In this document: piece by piece, positions 35,597-45,452 of the stretch | How positions within the stretch are numbered: the first letter of the stretch is position 1 | Layout of the letters: each line of letters begins with the position of its first letter | Assembly (NCBI GenBank): GCA_902547315.1 | Contig: CACCND010000002.1 | Span: 132,395-196,394 of the forward strand | Reading direction: 5' to 3' | DNA from: an uncultured Pelagibacteraceae bacterium | Lineage (GTDB): Bacteria; Pseudomonadota; Alphaproteobacteria; Pelagibacterales; AG-422-B15 | Length of the DNA stretch: 64,000 nucleotides | The notes under the pieces: model-generated | What the model saw: the letters and a program-made list of their open reading frames with translations, nothing else | Databases searched by the model: none | What the model was told of the DNA's origin: nothing | Position numbers and translations under genes: made by a program

Positions 35597-36733
35597 TTAA
35601 GCTTTTGTTTTCCAAAAATCTCTAGCTTTTTTAAAAAATGCCGAGGCTAAAGGACTTTCATTTTTATCACTGGTTTCTTGAAAGGATTTCAATATTTCAA
35701 TTTGCTTCTTATTTAAATTTATGGGTGTTTCGACCTTTGCTTGAATATACAAATCACCTAAATAACCATTTCGAACATTAGGCATGCCTTTTGATTTTAA
35801 CCTAAACTGATCACCAGATTGAGTACCTTGAGGTATTTTAAGCCTTGCTTTCCCACCATCTATTGTCGGTATGTCAATAGCTCCGCCAACAGCAGCGTCG
35901 ACCATAGATATTGGTACCTCAGCAAATAAATTTTCATTCTCACGAGCGAATATTTCGTGCTCATTTACATTTACAAATATATATAAGTCCCCCTGCTGTC
36001 CGCCGTTGAGACCTGCTTCACCTTCTCCAGATAGTCTTATTCTAGAGCCATCATCAACACCCTTTGGTATTTTCACCATTAAACTTTTTGTTTTATGTGT
36101 TCTCCCAGATCCACTGCACGGTCTGCATGGGTCTGAAATAGTTGAACCACTTCCTTGACAAGTGGGACAAGTTTGCTGAATTGAAAAAAAACCCTGTTGT
36201 GAGCGAATTTGTCCTCTCCCTCCACATGACTGGCAAGTTACCGGTTGACTTCCTTGAGATGCGCCAGAACCTAAACAAGAGCCGCATTGAACTTGAGTTG
36301 GAATTTTTACTTTAAATTTTTTACCATTAAACGCTTCTTCAAGACTAACAGTAATATCATATCTTAAGTCTGAACCACGATTATTTGTTTTTCTTCTACG
36401 ATTTCCTCCACCACCAAAAAAGGAGGAGTCTCCAAAGAAGTCTTCGAAAATATCTTGAAAAGCTGATGAATTAAAATCAAAACCGAAACCGCCCTGGCCT
36501 GTATTGCTGTCAACAGCCGCATGACCAAACTGGTCGTAAGCTGAACGTTTTTCTTTATCATAAAGTATAGCATATGCTTCACTTGCTTCTTTGAATTTAG
36601 CTTCTGCATCAGCATCCCCCTGATTACGATCAGGATGATATTTCATTGCTAATTTTCTATAGGCTTTTTTTATCTCAGACTCATCAGCTGACTTGGAAAC
36701 ACCAAGAACTTCATAATAGTCTCTTTTTGACAT
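35597..36733 (-). CDS. dnaJ: chaperone DnaJ
   Basis: Co-chaperone that delivers substrates and stimulates DnaK ATPase. It has 378 residues. The J domain has HPD in [10 protein letters not shown] at 32-34. A Gly/Phe-rich linker runs to about 110. Four CxxCxGxG-type zinc-finger repeats lie at about 145-210 (beginning CGSCLGSG and ending CRPCSGSG), then the substrate-binding C-terminal domain. It starts 12 nt after the dnaK stop. Confidence 0.98.
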   Translation of the reverse strand: MSKRDYYEVLGVSKSADESEIKKAYRKLAMKYHPDRNQGDADAEAKFKEASEAYAILYDKEKRSAYDQFGHAAVDSNTGQGGFGFDFNSSAFQDIFEDFFGDSSFFGGGGNRRRKTNNRGSDLRYDITVSLEEAFNGKKFKVKIPTQVQCGSCLGSGASQGSQPVTCQSCGGRGQIRSQQGFFSIQQTCPTCQGSGSTISDPCRPCSGSGRTHKTKSLMVKIPKGVDDGSRIRLSGEGEAGLNGGQQGDLYIFVNVNEHEIFARENENLFAEVPISMVDAAVGGAIDIPTIDGGKARLKIPQGTQSGDQFRLKSKGMPNVRNGYLGDLYIQAKVETPINLNKKQIEILKSFQETSDKNESPLASAFFKKARDFWKTKA

Positions 36734-36745
36734 AAGCTTACCTGC

Positions 36746-38671
36746 TTACGATTGCTTATTATCTTCTTTGACTTCCTCGAATTCAGCATCAACAACTTTC
36801 TCATTATTCTGGTCAGATCCACCAGCTTTATTGTCAGATGGCTCGTTTGGATTAGGAGCATCTTGTTGTTGAGCCTTATACATTGCTTCACCTAATTTCA
36901 TAGACGATTGAGTTAATGCTTCAAGTCCACTTTTAATCTTATCGGTGTTATCTGATGCAACAGCTTCTTTTAAAGTCTTAATATCGTTTTCAATTGCATT
37001 CTTTTCTTGCTCAGAAACCTTATCACCAAATTCTTTTAGATTTTTCTCGGCAGAGTGTATCATGGTGTCTGCTTGATTCTTTATATCAACACCTTCACGT
37101 TTCTTCTTATCTGCCTCGGCATTTGCTTCAGCTTCCTTAACCATCTTATCTATTTCTTCTTCACTAAGACCACCTGAAGCTTGAATTTTTATTTGTTGTT
37201 CTTTTCCGGTACCTTTGTCTTTTGCGGATACATTCACAATTCCATTAGCATCAATGTCAAATGTAACTTCAATCTGTGGTACACCTCTTGGAGCAGGTGG
37301 AATACCAACTAAGTCAAAGTTTCCAAGCAACTTATTATCTGCAGCCATTTCTCTTTCACCTTGGCAAACTCTTATAGTTACTGCAGTTTGATTATCATCT
37401 GCCGTTGAAAATACTTGGCTTTTCTTGGTTGGAATTGTTGTGTTTTTATCGATTAATTTTGTAAATACACCTCCAAGTGTTTCAATGCCAAGTGATAATG
37501 GTGTTACATCAAGCAACAAGACATCCTTAACATCTCCTTGAAGAATACCCGCTTGAATTGCTGCGCCCTGTGCTACAACTTCATCTGGGTTTACACCTTT
37601 ATTAGGTTCTTTTCCAAAAAAATTTTTTACTGTTTCAATTACTTTGGGCATTCTAGTCATTCCACCAACTAAAACCACCTCGTCTATTTCTCCAGCGCTT
37701 AATCCAGCATCCTTAAGAGCTGCATCGCATGGCTTGATTGTTTTTTCAATCAAATCGTCAACCAAGGTTTCAAGCTTTGCCCTTGTTACTTTAATATTTA
37801 GGTGTTTGGGGCCTGATTGATCTGCAGTAATAAATGGCAGGTTAATTTCTGTTTGAGAAGTTGATGATAATTCAATTTTTGCTTTTTCTGCTGACTCTTT
37901 CAATCTCTGAAGAGCTAATTTATCTTGAGTGAGATCAATGTTATTTTCTTTCTTAAATTCTTCAGCTAGATAATTTAATAGTCGTGTATCAAAATCTTCA
38001 CCGCCTAAGAAAGTATCCCCATTTGTAGATTTAACTTCAAAAACACCATCACCAATTTCAAGAATAGAAATATCAAAAGTTCCACCACCCAAGTCGTAAA
38101 CAGCAATTGTTTTGCCATCTTTTTTATCAAGGCCATACGCAAGTGCAGCAGCTGTTGGTTCATTTACAATTCTCTCAACCTCAAGACCGGCTATCTTACC
38201 AGCATCTTTCGTTGCTTGCCTTTGAGCGTCATTAAAATATGCAGGAACTGTAATTACAGCCTTCTCGACTTTTTCTCCAAGATACCTCTCTGCATCTTCT
38301 TTAAGTTTTTGTAATACAAATGCTGAAATTTGGGATGGTGAATATTTTTCAGAGCCAGACTCGACCCACGCATCTCCATTTTCAGATTTAATAATTTTAA
38401 ATGGTACCATATCAGCATCTTTCTTGACCATCGGATCTTCAAATGATCTACCAATTAAACGCTTGATGGCAAAAAATGTATTCTCAGGGTTTGTAACGCC
38501 TTGTCGTTTTGCAGGCTGACCAACTAACTTTTCTTCATCACCACTGAAACTAATGATAGACGGTGTAGTGCGAGAGCCTTCTGCATTTTCAATAACCTTA
38601 GGATCTTTGCCATCCATTATCGAAATACAGCTATTAGTTGTCCCTAAGTCTATACCAATTACTTTTCCCAT
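36746..38671 (-). CDS. dnaK: molecular chaperone DnaK (Hsp70)
   Basis: ATP-driven Hsp70 of 641 residues, full length. The nucleotide-binding domain starts [16 protein letters not shown] and includes [16 protein letters not shown]. The linker [19 protein letters not shown] leads into the substrate-binding domain. The lid ends in a polar tail with the acidic [16 protein letters not shown]. It is transcribed with dnaJ and follows grpE after 113 nt; that gap holds a direct repeat and a heat-shock-like promoter. Confidence 0.99.
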   Translation of the reverse strand: MGKVIGIDLGTTNSCISIMDGKDPKVIENAEGSRTTPSIISFSGDEEKLVGQPAKRQGVTNPENTFFAIKRLIGRSFEDPMVKKDADMVPFKIIKSENGDAWVESGSEKYSPSQISAFVLQKLKEDAERYLGEKVEKAVITVPAYFNDAQRQATKDAGKIAGLEVERIVNEPTAAALAYGLDKKDGKTIAVYDLGGGTFDISILEIGDGVFEVKSTNGDTFLGGEDFDTRLLNYLAEEFKKENNIDLTQDKLALQRLKESAEKAKIELSSTSQTEINLPFITADQSGPKHLNIKVTRAKLETLVDDLIEKTIKPCDAALKDAGLSAGEIDEVVLVGGMTRMPKVIETVKNFFGKEPNKGVNPDEVVAQGAAIQAGILQGDVKDVLLLDVTPLSLGIETLGGVFTKLIDKNTTIPTKKSQVFSTADDNQTAVTIRVCQGEREMAADNKLLGNFDLVGIPPAPRGVPQIEVTFDIDANGIVNVSAKDKGTGKEQQIKIQASGGLSEEEIDKMVKEAEANAEADKKKREGVDIKNQADTMIHSAEKNLKEFGDKVSEQEKNAIENDIKTLKEAVASDNTDKIKSGLEALTQSSMKLGEAMYKAQQQDAPNPNEPSDNKAGGSDQNNEKVVDAEFEEVKEDNKQS

Positions 38672-38681
38672 ATTTAATACC

Positions 38682-38719
38682 GTTGTTTTTTATACATATG
38701 GGTAGTTGTTTTATACATA
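38682..38719 (-). promoter_or_regulatory. direct repeat and heat-shock-like promoter of dnaK
   Basis: Two direct copies on the plus strand, GTTGTTTTTTATACATA (38682-38698) and GTTGTTTTATACATA (38705-38719), differ by two T residues and lie 11-48 nt before the dnaK ATG. Read on the minus strand, GTTGTA (38723-38718) and, 15 nt on, CCCATATG (38702-38695) resemble a weak sigma-32 promoter. No CIRCE inverted repeat (TTAGCACTC...GAGTGCTAA) is present. The repeat could be an operator or a duplicated promoter element. Confidence 0.4.
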
Positions 38720-38784
38720 CAACCCCTTCTAAAAAATAAAGAGTAGAAACATCAAAAAAATATTTATTGTCTATCTTATTGATT

Positions 38785-39339
38785 TTAGATGTTTTTTTTC
38801 TTTACAACTCCAACCAGTGCAGGCCTTAGCAGTCTTTCACCTATTTTATAACCTTCTTGAACTACCTCAGCTATTGTTCCTGGCTCCTGATCATCTTTTT
38901 CAACTTCAAACATTGCTTGATGAAGGTTAGGGTCAAATAGCTCGCCAATAGACTTGACTTGCTCAATTTTAAACTTTTCAAAAGTGGAGATAATTTGTTT
39001 TTCAGTGAGTTCTATGCCCTCTAATAATTGAGATATTTCGCTCGATTTTTCTCTTGCTTCATTTAGATTAGGTGTAGCCATTGCTCTTTGTAGGTTATCT
39101 AAAACTGCAAGTATTTCTTTAGCAAATTCAGAAATTACATAATTACTAAGGTCCTCTTTTTCTCTATCAAATCTTTTTCTTAGATTTTCATTATCTGCAA
39201 GACTGATTAAAAGCTTACTTTCGAGTTCTTTAATCTTATCATCATAATCAACAGTCTCTTTATTTGTGACTTGTTCGGAATGAGCCGCTGTCTTCGGAGA
39301 TTTTTGACCTAGAGTCTTTTTATTTTTATTTTTAACCAT
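38785..39339 (-). CDS. grpE: nucleotide exchange factor GrpE
   Basis: Dimeric exchange factor for DnaK, 184 residues. The N-terminal about 30 residues are polar. A long coiled-coil helix follows (DDKIKELESKLLISLADNENLRKRFDRE), then the DNLQRAM segment and the beta-domain FDPNLHQAMFEVEKDDQEPGTIAEVVQEGYKIGERLLRPALVGV. It diverges from rph with a 74-nt gap and has no hrcA beside it, although hrcA is its usual alphaproteobacterial neighbour. Confidence 0.97.
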   Translation of the reverse strand: MVKNKNKKTLGQKSPKTAAHSEQVTNKETVDYDDKIKELESKLLISLADNENLRKRFDREKEDLSNYVISEFAKEILAVLDNLQRAMATPNLNEAREKSSEISQLLEGIELTEKQIISTFEKFKIEQVKSIGELFDPNLHQAMFEVEKDDQEPGTIAEVVQEGYKIGERLLRPALVGVVKKKNI

Positions 39340-39360
39340 AGTAAAATTACATTTGTTGTT

Positions 39361-39389
39361 TATGTAATGATCTATGTTATTTTCGTCAA
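39361..39389 (-). promoter_or_regulatory. putative promoter of grpE
   Basis: On the minus strand TTGACG (39389-39384) is followed after 17 nt by TACATA (39366-39361), a housekeeping-type promoter with a moderate -10. A start near 39354 would leave a leader of about 15 nt before the grpE ATG. In the other direction TATAAT at 39397-39402 could be the -10 of rph, but no good -35 goes with it. Confidence 0.35.
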
Positions 39390-39413
39390 TACATTGTATA
39401 ATTTAAAATTCAA

Positions 39414-40127
39414 ATGAGAAAAAATAGGAATATCAATCAACTAAGAGATATAGAAATAATTCCTAATTTTTCACCTTATCCAGAAGGTTCCTGTCTTATT
39501 AAGTGTGGTAACACTCATGTTATTTGTAGTGCCTCTCTTGACCTGAATTTACCAAGATGGTTAAAAAATACAACTTCTGGTTGGGTTACAGCAGAATATG
39601 GAATGATACCCAGGTCTACTTCTGAGAGAATGTCTAGAGAAGCTGCGAGAGGTAAACAGTCAGGTAGAACGCAGGAAATTCAAAGATTGATTGGAAGATC
39701 TCTTAGATCTGTATTAAATTTAAAGGCGCTAAAGGGTTTACAAATCATAATTGACTGCGATGTGCTACAGGCAGATGGAGGTACAAGAACAGCATCAATT
39801 TCTGGTTCATTTGTTGCACTTCATCTTTGTATTAACAATATGTTAAACAAAAAGATAATCAAAAAGAATCCAATAAGTGAGAGTGTTGCAGCAATAAGTT
39901 GCGGTATTGTAGATGGCGAACCTCTTTTAGATTTAGATTTCGAAGAAGATCAAAATGCAGGAGTTGACGCTAACTTTGTAATAACAGAAACTGGCAAACT
40001 AGTTGAATTACAAATGACTTCAGAAAAACAACTTTGTTCAGAGGAGTCTTTTAATAGTATGTTAAAACTTGCAAAAAAGGGAACTGCACAAATTATAGAA
40101 ATGCAAAAGAAAATAATTAGTGGGTAA
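39414..40127 (+). CDS. rph: ribonuclease PH
   Basis: Phosphorolytic 3'-5' exoribonuclease that trims tRNA precursors. It has 237 residues. GSCLIKCGNTHVICSASLD is the N-terminal RNase PH block, and GWVTAEYGMIPRSTSERMSREAARGKQSGRTQEIQRLIGRSLRS carries the phosphate-binding arginines. DCDVLQADGGTRTASISGSFVAL has the catalytic aspartates. It overlaps rdgB by 8 nt. Confidence 0.98.
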   Translation: MRKNRNINQLRDIEIIPNFSPYPEGSCLIKCGNTHVICSASLDLNLPRWLKNTTSGWVTAEYGMIPRSTSERMSREAARGKQSGRTQEIQRLIGRSLRSVLNLKALKGLQIIIDCDVLQADGGTRTASISGSFVALHLCINNMLNKKIIKKNPISESVAAISCGIVDGEPLLDLDFEEDQNAGVDANFVITETGKLVELQMTSEKQLCSEESFNSMLKLAKKGTAQIIEMQKKIISG

Positions 40128-40728
40128 AATTTTCAAAGAAATCATTATTGCTAGTCACAACGAAGGCAAGGTAAAAGAAATAAAATCTCTTTTAAAACCC
40201 ATTGGTCTTAATATTTACTCTTCAAAAAAATTCAAAATAAATGAACCAATTGAAAATGGAAAAACTTTCAGGGAAAACTCACTAATAAAATCAAGAAATG
40301 CTGCTTTAAAATCAGGAATTCCAGCGATAGCTGATGACAGTGGATTATGTATCGTATCTTTGAATCATGAGCCAGGAGTCTTTTCTGCCCGTTGGGCAGG
40401 TAAAAAAAAAGACTTCAATTTAGCGATAAAAAAAATTGAAAAAAAAATATCCCAAAAAGATTTTTTTAATAAATCTAAAAGAAAGGCATATTTTGTTTGT
40501 GCACTTTCAATATGCTTTCCCGACAAGTCATTTAAAATTTTTGAGGGTCGAAAACATGGACATATACAATTTCCGCCAAAGGGTATTAATGGATTTGGTT
40601 ATGATCCTATATTTGTTCCTAATGGATACAAAAAAACTTTTGGAGAGATGAAATTTGAATATAAAGAAAGAATAAGTCACAGAGCAATAGCATTTAAAAA
40701 AATGCTAAAATATTTTGAAAAATTATAA
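40120..40728 (+). CDS. rdgB: XTP/dITP diphosphatase
   Basis: House-cleaning pyrophosphatase (RdgB/HAM1) removing dITP, XTP and similar nucleotides. It has 202 residues with a GTG start at 40120 inside the end of rph. IIIASHNEGKVKEIKSLL is the N-terminal substrate loop, and AIADDSGLCIVSLNHEPGVFSARWAG the catalytic acidic region. GFGYDPIFVPNG and ISHRAIAFKKM close the site. The hemW gene that often follows rdgB in alphaproteobacteria is absent here. Confidence 0.97.
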   Translation: MGKIFKEIIIASHNEGKVKEIKSLLKPIGLNIYSSKKFKINEPIENGKTFRENSLIKSRNAALKSGIPAIADDSGLCIVSLNHEPGVFSARWAGKKKDFNLAIKKIEKKISQKDFFNKSKRKAYFVCALSICFPDKSFKIFEGRKHGHIQFPPKGINGFGYDPIFVPNGYKKTFGEMKFEYKERISHRAIAFKKMLKYFEKL

Positions 40729-40733
40729 ATTTA

Positions 40734-42029
40734 TTATTTGATAACAAATTTTTTATTTAATATTTTATAAATATTAAGTTTTCGTCTTACTTTCCCGTCT
40801 GTTTCAAATCTAAACCATCCATTTATTCCTATAAAACCACTTTTTGAATAAAGATCATTTATAAAATATTGATTTTTTTCCTTGTATAGACGAGCTATAA
40901 GGCCAACTAAATCATAGCTTAATGTTCCGAGTTTATGCGGTTTATGACCAAAGTATTGGATATATTCTTCTTCGAATGACTTTATTTTATTTATATTCAT
41001 TGAAGTAAAATAGCCGCCGTTCAGACCCGGCTCTTTCAACGATAAATCATTGTTCCATACTGAGTTTCCAATGTACTGAATATTTTTTGGATCTATATCA
41101 TAGTATGGCAAAATTGAACTTAATTTAGACAATTCATTGAAGCTTTGAGTTAAAATCATTATAGCTTCAAAATCTAATTCACCTAGAGTATCTAATTTTT
41201 TTAGTTTTTTTAATTCATTTTTGCTTTCCTCATTATTCTTAGACTCTAATTCAATAATTTTTTCCTCTAACTGTAGCTTTCTTTCTTCATAATCTGAAAC
41301 CGTTTTTGAAATATTATAAAAATCTGGATTATTAGGATTATAAAATTGATAATTAAAATTCATTTTATTTTGATTAATTGAGTATTTTTCAATTTCAAAT
41401 TTTATCTTTTTACCATATTCATTTTCTGGCAAAATAACTGAAAAGCTTTTTAGATTTTTTGTATTTGAGTAATCTAGTAAAGTCTTAATTTCATCTTCAA
41501 GTGTTACTCCGTAAACAAATAAGTTAGTCTTCTCCAATAATGAGTTATTAGAGAAAGTAATTAAATTTATCTTACGTTCTTCAATTATATTTTGAATTTT
41601 TTTAACTTTTTCAGAAAATACAGGTCCAATTATTAATTCAATATTTTGATTTGTTAGTTTATAAAAATTTTCTATCCATTTATCATCATTTCCTGTATCG
41701 ATTACTTTAAAACTTATATTATTCTCGTTGGTTTTTTCGAGCGCTAATTGAGCCGCATTTAGCAGTGTTGTACCTATCCTATAATGTTCACCAGTTAATG
41801 GCAGCATTAAGCCAATAACAAGCTTTTCCGAGTCTTTTGAAATAACGTCATTTTTTACAAGAGTATTATTACCTTTTTCCCCTTGAAGACTATTGATTTT
41901 ATTTTCTGTCTTAATAGATTGATCATATGTTAATTTTTCAGATTGATTATACTCAGTACTTTCACAACTTAAAAAAAATATGAAATTTAGTACTACTATA
42001 AACTTTAATAAAAAACTTCTTATCTGCAT
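40734..42029 (-). CDS. LppC/LpoA-like periplasmic lipoprotein
   Basis: Predicted lipoprotein of 431 residues related to LppC, the family of the penicillin-binding-protein activator LpoA. The signal ends at Cys22 (FFLS-C). Residues 65 onwards form a periplasmic-binding-protein-like fold, starting LVIGLMLPLTGEHYRIGTTLLNAAQLALE. A charged helical insert lies at about 255-275. It diverges from rsmI, exactly as in many proteobacteria where lpoA, rsmI and dolP are clustered. Activation of peptidoglycan synthases is inferred from that family. Confidence 0.85.
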   Translation of the reverse strand: MQIRSFLLKFIVVLNFIFFLSCESTEYNQSEKLTYDQSIKTENKINSLQGEKGNNTLVKNDVISKDSEKLVIGLMLPLTGEHYRIGTTLLNAAQLALEKTNENNISFKVIDTGNDDKWIENFYKLTNQNIELIIGPVFSEKVKKIQNIIEERKINLITFSNNSLLEKTNLFVYGVTLEDEIKTLLDYSNTKNLKSFSVILPENEYGKKIKFEIEKYSINQNKMNFNYQFYNPNNPDFYNISKTVSDYEERKLQLEEKIIELESKNNEESKNELKKLKKLDTLGELDFEAIMILTQSFNELSKLSSILPYYDIDPKNIQYIGNSVWNNDLSLKEPGLNGGYFTSMNINKIKSFEEEYIQYFGHKPHKLGTLSYDLVGLIARLYKEKNQYFINDLYSKSGFIGINGWFRFETDGKVRRKLNIYKILNKKFVIK

Positions 42030-42035
42030 TTTTGA

Positions 42036-42920
42036 ATGAATTTAAATATTAACTATATTACTCAATTATTAAATTATGAAGAACTAGAAGCAGGATTGTA
42101 TATTATTCCTACTCCACTTGGTAACCTTGGCGACATAACCCTAAGAGCCCTCAAAATCTTATCTAGTGCAGACTTAATTATATGTGAGGATACAAGAATA
42201 AGTAGTAAATTATTTACGAAATTTGGAATTAAAAACCAAATGCAGTCCTTTCACAAGTTTAATTCTAAAAATATGATACCTAAAATATTGAATACATTAG
42301 AATTGAAAAAATCTATTTGTTTAGTTTCTGATGCAGGTACGCCTACTATTTCAGATCCAGGTTCAGATTTAATAAAAGAGGTAATAAATAAAAATATAAA
42401 GCTATTTTCATTACCTGGACCATCTGCTCCAATAGCTAGTTACGTACTATCAAACTTTATTACAACTAGCTTTTCGTTTAGAGGTTTTTTCCCAAGAAAA
42501 AAAAAAGAAATCAGCGAGGCCATAGATTTTTTGCGTAACTCAGGTTTCCCAGTGATCTTTTTTGAATCTCCAAGAAGAATTATCAAAACTCTTAAATTAA
42601 TTAACATTCAATATGGTGAATGCAATATCACTTTTGTTAGAGAACTTACAAAAAAGCATGAGGAGGTCATTAATTCAAATATTTCTAACCTAATAAAAAT
42701 TTTAAATGTCAGAAAAAAAATTAGTGGTGAAATTACTATTATAATTGAACCTTATAGTAAGCAAAATCTAAAAAAATTTTCTAATAAAGATGTTTTATTA
42801 ATAGCTCAAAAATTAAGTAAGGAAGGGTCTAGTCTTTCTGAAATATCTCAGATTATATCAAGGGATTTTGATTTATCAAAAAGAGAAGTTTATCAACTAT
42901 TAATAAAAAACATGAAATAG
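42036..42920 (+). CDS. rsmI: 16S rRNA (cytidine-2'-O)-methyltransferase RsmI
   Basis: Methylates the ribose of C1402 in 16S rRNA. It has 294 residues. LYIIPTPLGNLGDITLRALKIL is the tetrapyrrole-methylase-type SAM fold start, CEDTRISSKLF follows, and VSDAGTPTISDPG and LPGPSAPIASYVLS are further hallmarks. The 20 residues before the conserved block are not family-like, but no better start exists. Its ATG is only 6 nt from the ATG of the opposing LppC-like gene. Confidence 0.96.
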   Translation: MNLNINYITQLLNYEELEAGLYIIPTPLGNLGDITLRALKILSSADLIICEDTRISSKLFTKFGIKNQMQSFHKFNSKNMIPKILNTLELKKSICLVSDAGTPTISDPGSDLIKEVINKNIKLFSLPGPSAPIASYVLSNFITTSFSFRGFFPRKKKEISEAIDFLRNSGFPVIFFESPRRIIKTLKLINIQYGECNITFVRELTKKHEEVINSNISNLIKILNVRKKISGEITIIIEPYSKQNLKKFSNKDVLLIAQKLSKEGSSLSEISQIISRDFDLSKREVYQLLIKNMK

Positions 42921-42947
42921 TGTGAAAATTAATATACTTATATACAT

Positions 42948-43541
42948 ATGTTTAAAGATAAAAATTTTTTAATAATTTTATTTTTATTATTTACAAATAT
43001 TTTTTTACAAGGCTGCGCGCAAGTAGCCACAGGTGCTGCTGCAAAAATAGTTACCGTTTCTCAAGAAGAAAGATCAATAGGTGAATTTGTTGATGACTCA
43101 CTTGTAAAAGCAATGATAAAAAATAGCTATCTCGACCAAAACGAGAAGATCTTTTTCGGTGTAGACGTTGAAGTCTCCCAAGGAAGGGTATTATTAACAG
43201 GAACGGTAGAAAATATTGATTTAAGAATTGAAGCTACTAGAATTGCTTGGGGTATTAAAGGTGTAAAGTCTGTTTTAAATGAACTTCAGATCAGCAATTC
43301 AGATAGTATATTAAATTTTGCAGATGACTTAGTAATAAGCACAAAAATATCTGGAAAGCTTGTACTTGAAGATAGAGTAAACTCGCTTAATTATAATGTA
43401 GAGACTGTAAATAAAGTTGTTTACATAATTGGAATAGCGAAAAATAAGATTGAAAAAGATATTGTGATTGATATAGCAAGAAATGTTTATGGTGTTGAAG
43501 AGGTGATAGATTATATTATTGTTAAATCGAGTGAAAATTAA
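42948..43541 (+). CDS. BON-domain lipoprotein (DolP/YraP-like)
   Basis: Predicted outer-membrane lipoprotein of 197 residues. The signal peptide ends at Cys23 (LQG-C). Two BON domains follow, at about 52-120 (VDVEVSQGRVLLTGTVENIDLRIEATRIAWGIKGVKSVLNEL) and 125-195 (ISGKLVLEDRVNSLNYNVETVNKVVYIIGIA). E. coli DolP has the same build and sits near rsmI and lpoA. Maintenance of outer-membrane integrity is inferred from that. yraN, often found between rsmI and this gene, is missing. Confidence 0.88.
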   Translation: MFKDKNFLIILFLLFTNIFLQGCAQVATGAAAKIVTVSQEERSIGEFVDDSLVKAMIKNSYLDQNEKIFFGVDVEVSQGRVLLTGTVENIDLRIEATRIAWGIKGVKSVLNELQISNSDSILNFADDLVISTKISGKLVLEDRVNSLNYNVETVNKVVYIIGIAKNKIEKDIVIDIARNVYGVEEVIDYIIVKSSEN

Positions 43542-43546
43542 ACTTT

Positions 43547-44470
43547 ATGAACATAGGATTTCAGATAGATGAAATTAGTAGTCTGAATTTTAAAACAGAT
43601 AGTTCGCTCGCAATAATACTAGAGTCTCAAAAAAGAAATAATAAAAACTTTATATTTTTACCAAGTTCCCTTACCTATAAGGACAATTCAGTATATGCAA
43701 GCACACAAGAAATAAAGTTTAAAGATAATAAGTTACTGAATTATTCGGTAAGTAAAAATAGATTTATTAACTTAGCATCTTTAGATTATGTTTTTGTTAG
43801 GCAGGATCCGCCTTACAACATGAAGTACATTTCATCATTACATTTATTGGAACAAATTGTAGATAAAACAAAAATTATTAATAATCCGATTGGTATAAGA
43901 AATGCACCAGAAAAAATTTCCATGCTAGCTTTTAAAAACATAATCCCACCAACAATTATAACAAGGTCAAAAATTGAAATCGATAAATTTGTAAAAAAAT
44001 ATAGGTCAACAATAATAAAGCCACTTTATGGCAATGGTGGCGAGAGTGTATTTTTATTAAATGAAAAAGATAAAAATTATAATCAAATTATTGAATACTT
44101 TTTAAACTATCAAGACTTACCATTCATCGTACAAAAATATATTCCTGAGATAAAAAGAGGTGACAAAAGAATTATACTTATTGATGGAGAGCCAATTGCG
44201 GCTCTAAAAAGGATCCCTAAAAAAGATGAGATTAGATCAAACATACATGTTGGAGCGAATTGTGCAGCGGTTAATATAACAAAAAGTGATGAAGCAATAT
44301 GCTCTGAAATAAAGAGCTTCTTAAAAGATAATGGACTATTTTTTGTCGGCATAGATATTATTGGCAATTATTTGACAGAAATAAATGTTACCTCTCCAAC
44401 ATGCATTCAAGAAATAAAGAAATTACACAAAATAGATATTGCAAAATTGATATGGGAAAAGCTGATCTAA
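43547..44470 (+). CDS. gshB: glutathione synthetase
   Basis: ATP-grasp ligase that adds glycine to gamma-glutamylcysteine. It has 307 residues. The N-terminal substrate domain starts MNIGFQIDEISSLNFKTDSSLAI. VFVRQDPPYNMKYI is a clear GshB signature. IIKPLYGNGGESVF is the ATP-grasp glycine loop, and the C-terminal FVGIDIIGNYLTEINVTSPTCIQEI the metal-binding region. It is 5 nt after the BON gene; gshB near rsmI is common in alphaproteobacteria. Confidence 0.96.
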   Translation: MNIGFQIDEISSLNFKTDSSLAIILESQKRNNKNFIFLPSSLTYKDNSVYASTQEIKFKDNKLLNYSVSKNRFINLASLDYVFVRQDPPYNMKYISSLHLLEQIVDKTKIINNPIGIRNAPEKISMLAFKNIIPPTIITRSKIEIDKFVKKYRSTIIKPLYGNGGESVFLLNEKDKNYNQIIEYFLNYQDLPFIVQKYIPEIKRGDKRIILIDGEPIAALKRIPKKDEIRSNIHVGANCAAVNITKSDEAICSEIKSFLKDNGLFFVGIDIIGNYLTEINVTSPTCIQEIKKLHKIDIAKLIWEKLI

Positions 44471-44489
44471 TGTTAGAGTAAAATTTAAT

Positions 44490-45452
44490 ATGAGTATTCA
44501 ATCAAAAATTCTAAATTATTGTCTAAAAAAGTATGTTAAAAATCAACAACCTCCAGTAGAAGAAAGGTCTTTTATAGAAGCAAGGAAAATGATGAATCAG
44601 GAAGGGTATGTTGACCAGGAAGCGCCAATAATATCAAAACTGATTCAAAATCTTGTCTTTAGTAAATCAAAATCAGATGTTGAAGTAAATGAAGTTTATT
44701 TAGGAGGTATTAGGGCTTTACACTTTACTCACAAAACTTCTAATAAAAAAAAGTGTATTTTATATTTTCATGGGGGAGGATATGTCGCCGGCTCGCCTGA
44801 AACACACCAAAATATGTTGCTATCTCTAACAAAGTTATCCTCATCAGATATATATGCAATTGATTATTCACTATCACCTGAAAATATTTTTCCAGCCGCA
44901 ATACAAGATGCAGTAGACAGTTATGATGCATTATTAGAATTAGGCTTTCAAAATAATGATATTATATTTGGCGGAGACTCTGCAGGTGGCAATTTAGCTC
45001 TAGTTTGTACATTGAAATTGCAAGAATTAAAAAAAAATTTACCTTCAAAAATTTTCCTACTATCACCGTGGACTGATTTAACTGGTGAAGGAAAGAGTAT
45101 TAAAGAGAATTCTGTATCAGATCCATATCTGTCTTACGACGACTGGTTGAATACATCTCGTTCAATGAAAAGAAATGTAGAAGAATGGTATGCGCCTAAT
45201 CAAAATTACAGAAATCCATTGATTTCTCCTGTATTTGCTACTTATAAAAATTTTCCTGAAACATTAATACAAGTCAGCAATATTGAAATACTCTTCAGCG
45301 ACTCAACAGAGCTAGCGTCTCGTATTGAAGAAGGAACTAATAAAGTTTCTCTAAGTATTTATAAAGATTTACCTCATGTTTGGCAAATTTTTAGGTTTTT
45401 ACCAGAGTCAAAAAAAGCTCTATATGAAATTTCAAAGTTTATACAAAACTAA
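44490..45452 (+). CDS. alpha/beta-hydrolase of the HSL (family IV) esterase group
   Basis: Predicted cytoplasmic carboxylesterase of 320 residues. The oxyanion-hole motif HGGG is in LYFHGGGYVAGSPETHQ near residue 95, and the nucleophile elbow is GGDSAGGNLAL near 160. An Asp candidate lies in the segment after QVSNIEILFSDS, and the His in LPHVWQIF near 293. Substrate unknown (short-chain acyl esters by analogy). Its last 4 nt overlap the malic enzyme gene tail to tail. Confidence 0.9.
   Translation: MSIQSKILNYCLKKYVKNQQPPVEERSFIEARKMMNQEGYVDQEAPIISKLIQNLVFSKSKSDVEVNEVYLGGIRALHFTHKTSNKKKCILYFHGGGYVAGSPETHQNMLLSLTKLSSSDIYAIDYSLSPENIFPAAIQDAVDSYDALLELGFQNNDIIFGGDSAGGNLALVCTLKLQELKKNLPSKIFLLSPWTDLTGEGKSIKENSVSDPYLSYDDWLNTSRSMKRNVEEWYAPNQNYRNPLISPVFATYKNFPETLIQVSNIEILFSDSTELASRIEEGTNKVSLSIYKDLPHVWQIFRFLPESKKALYEISKFIQN

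Noticed and set aside
36093..36891. Minus-strand reading frames inside dnaJ and dnaK in other frames.
   Set aside because: They overlap long, strongly conserved chaperone genes and have no family features, so they are frame shadows.
38672..38784. CIRCE/HrcA operator before dnaK.
   Set aside because: Neither arm of the TTAGCACTC...GAGTGCTAA element is present.
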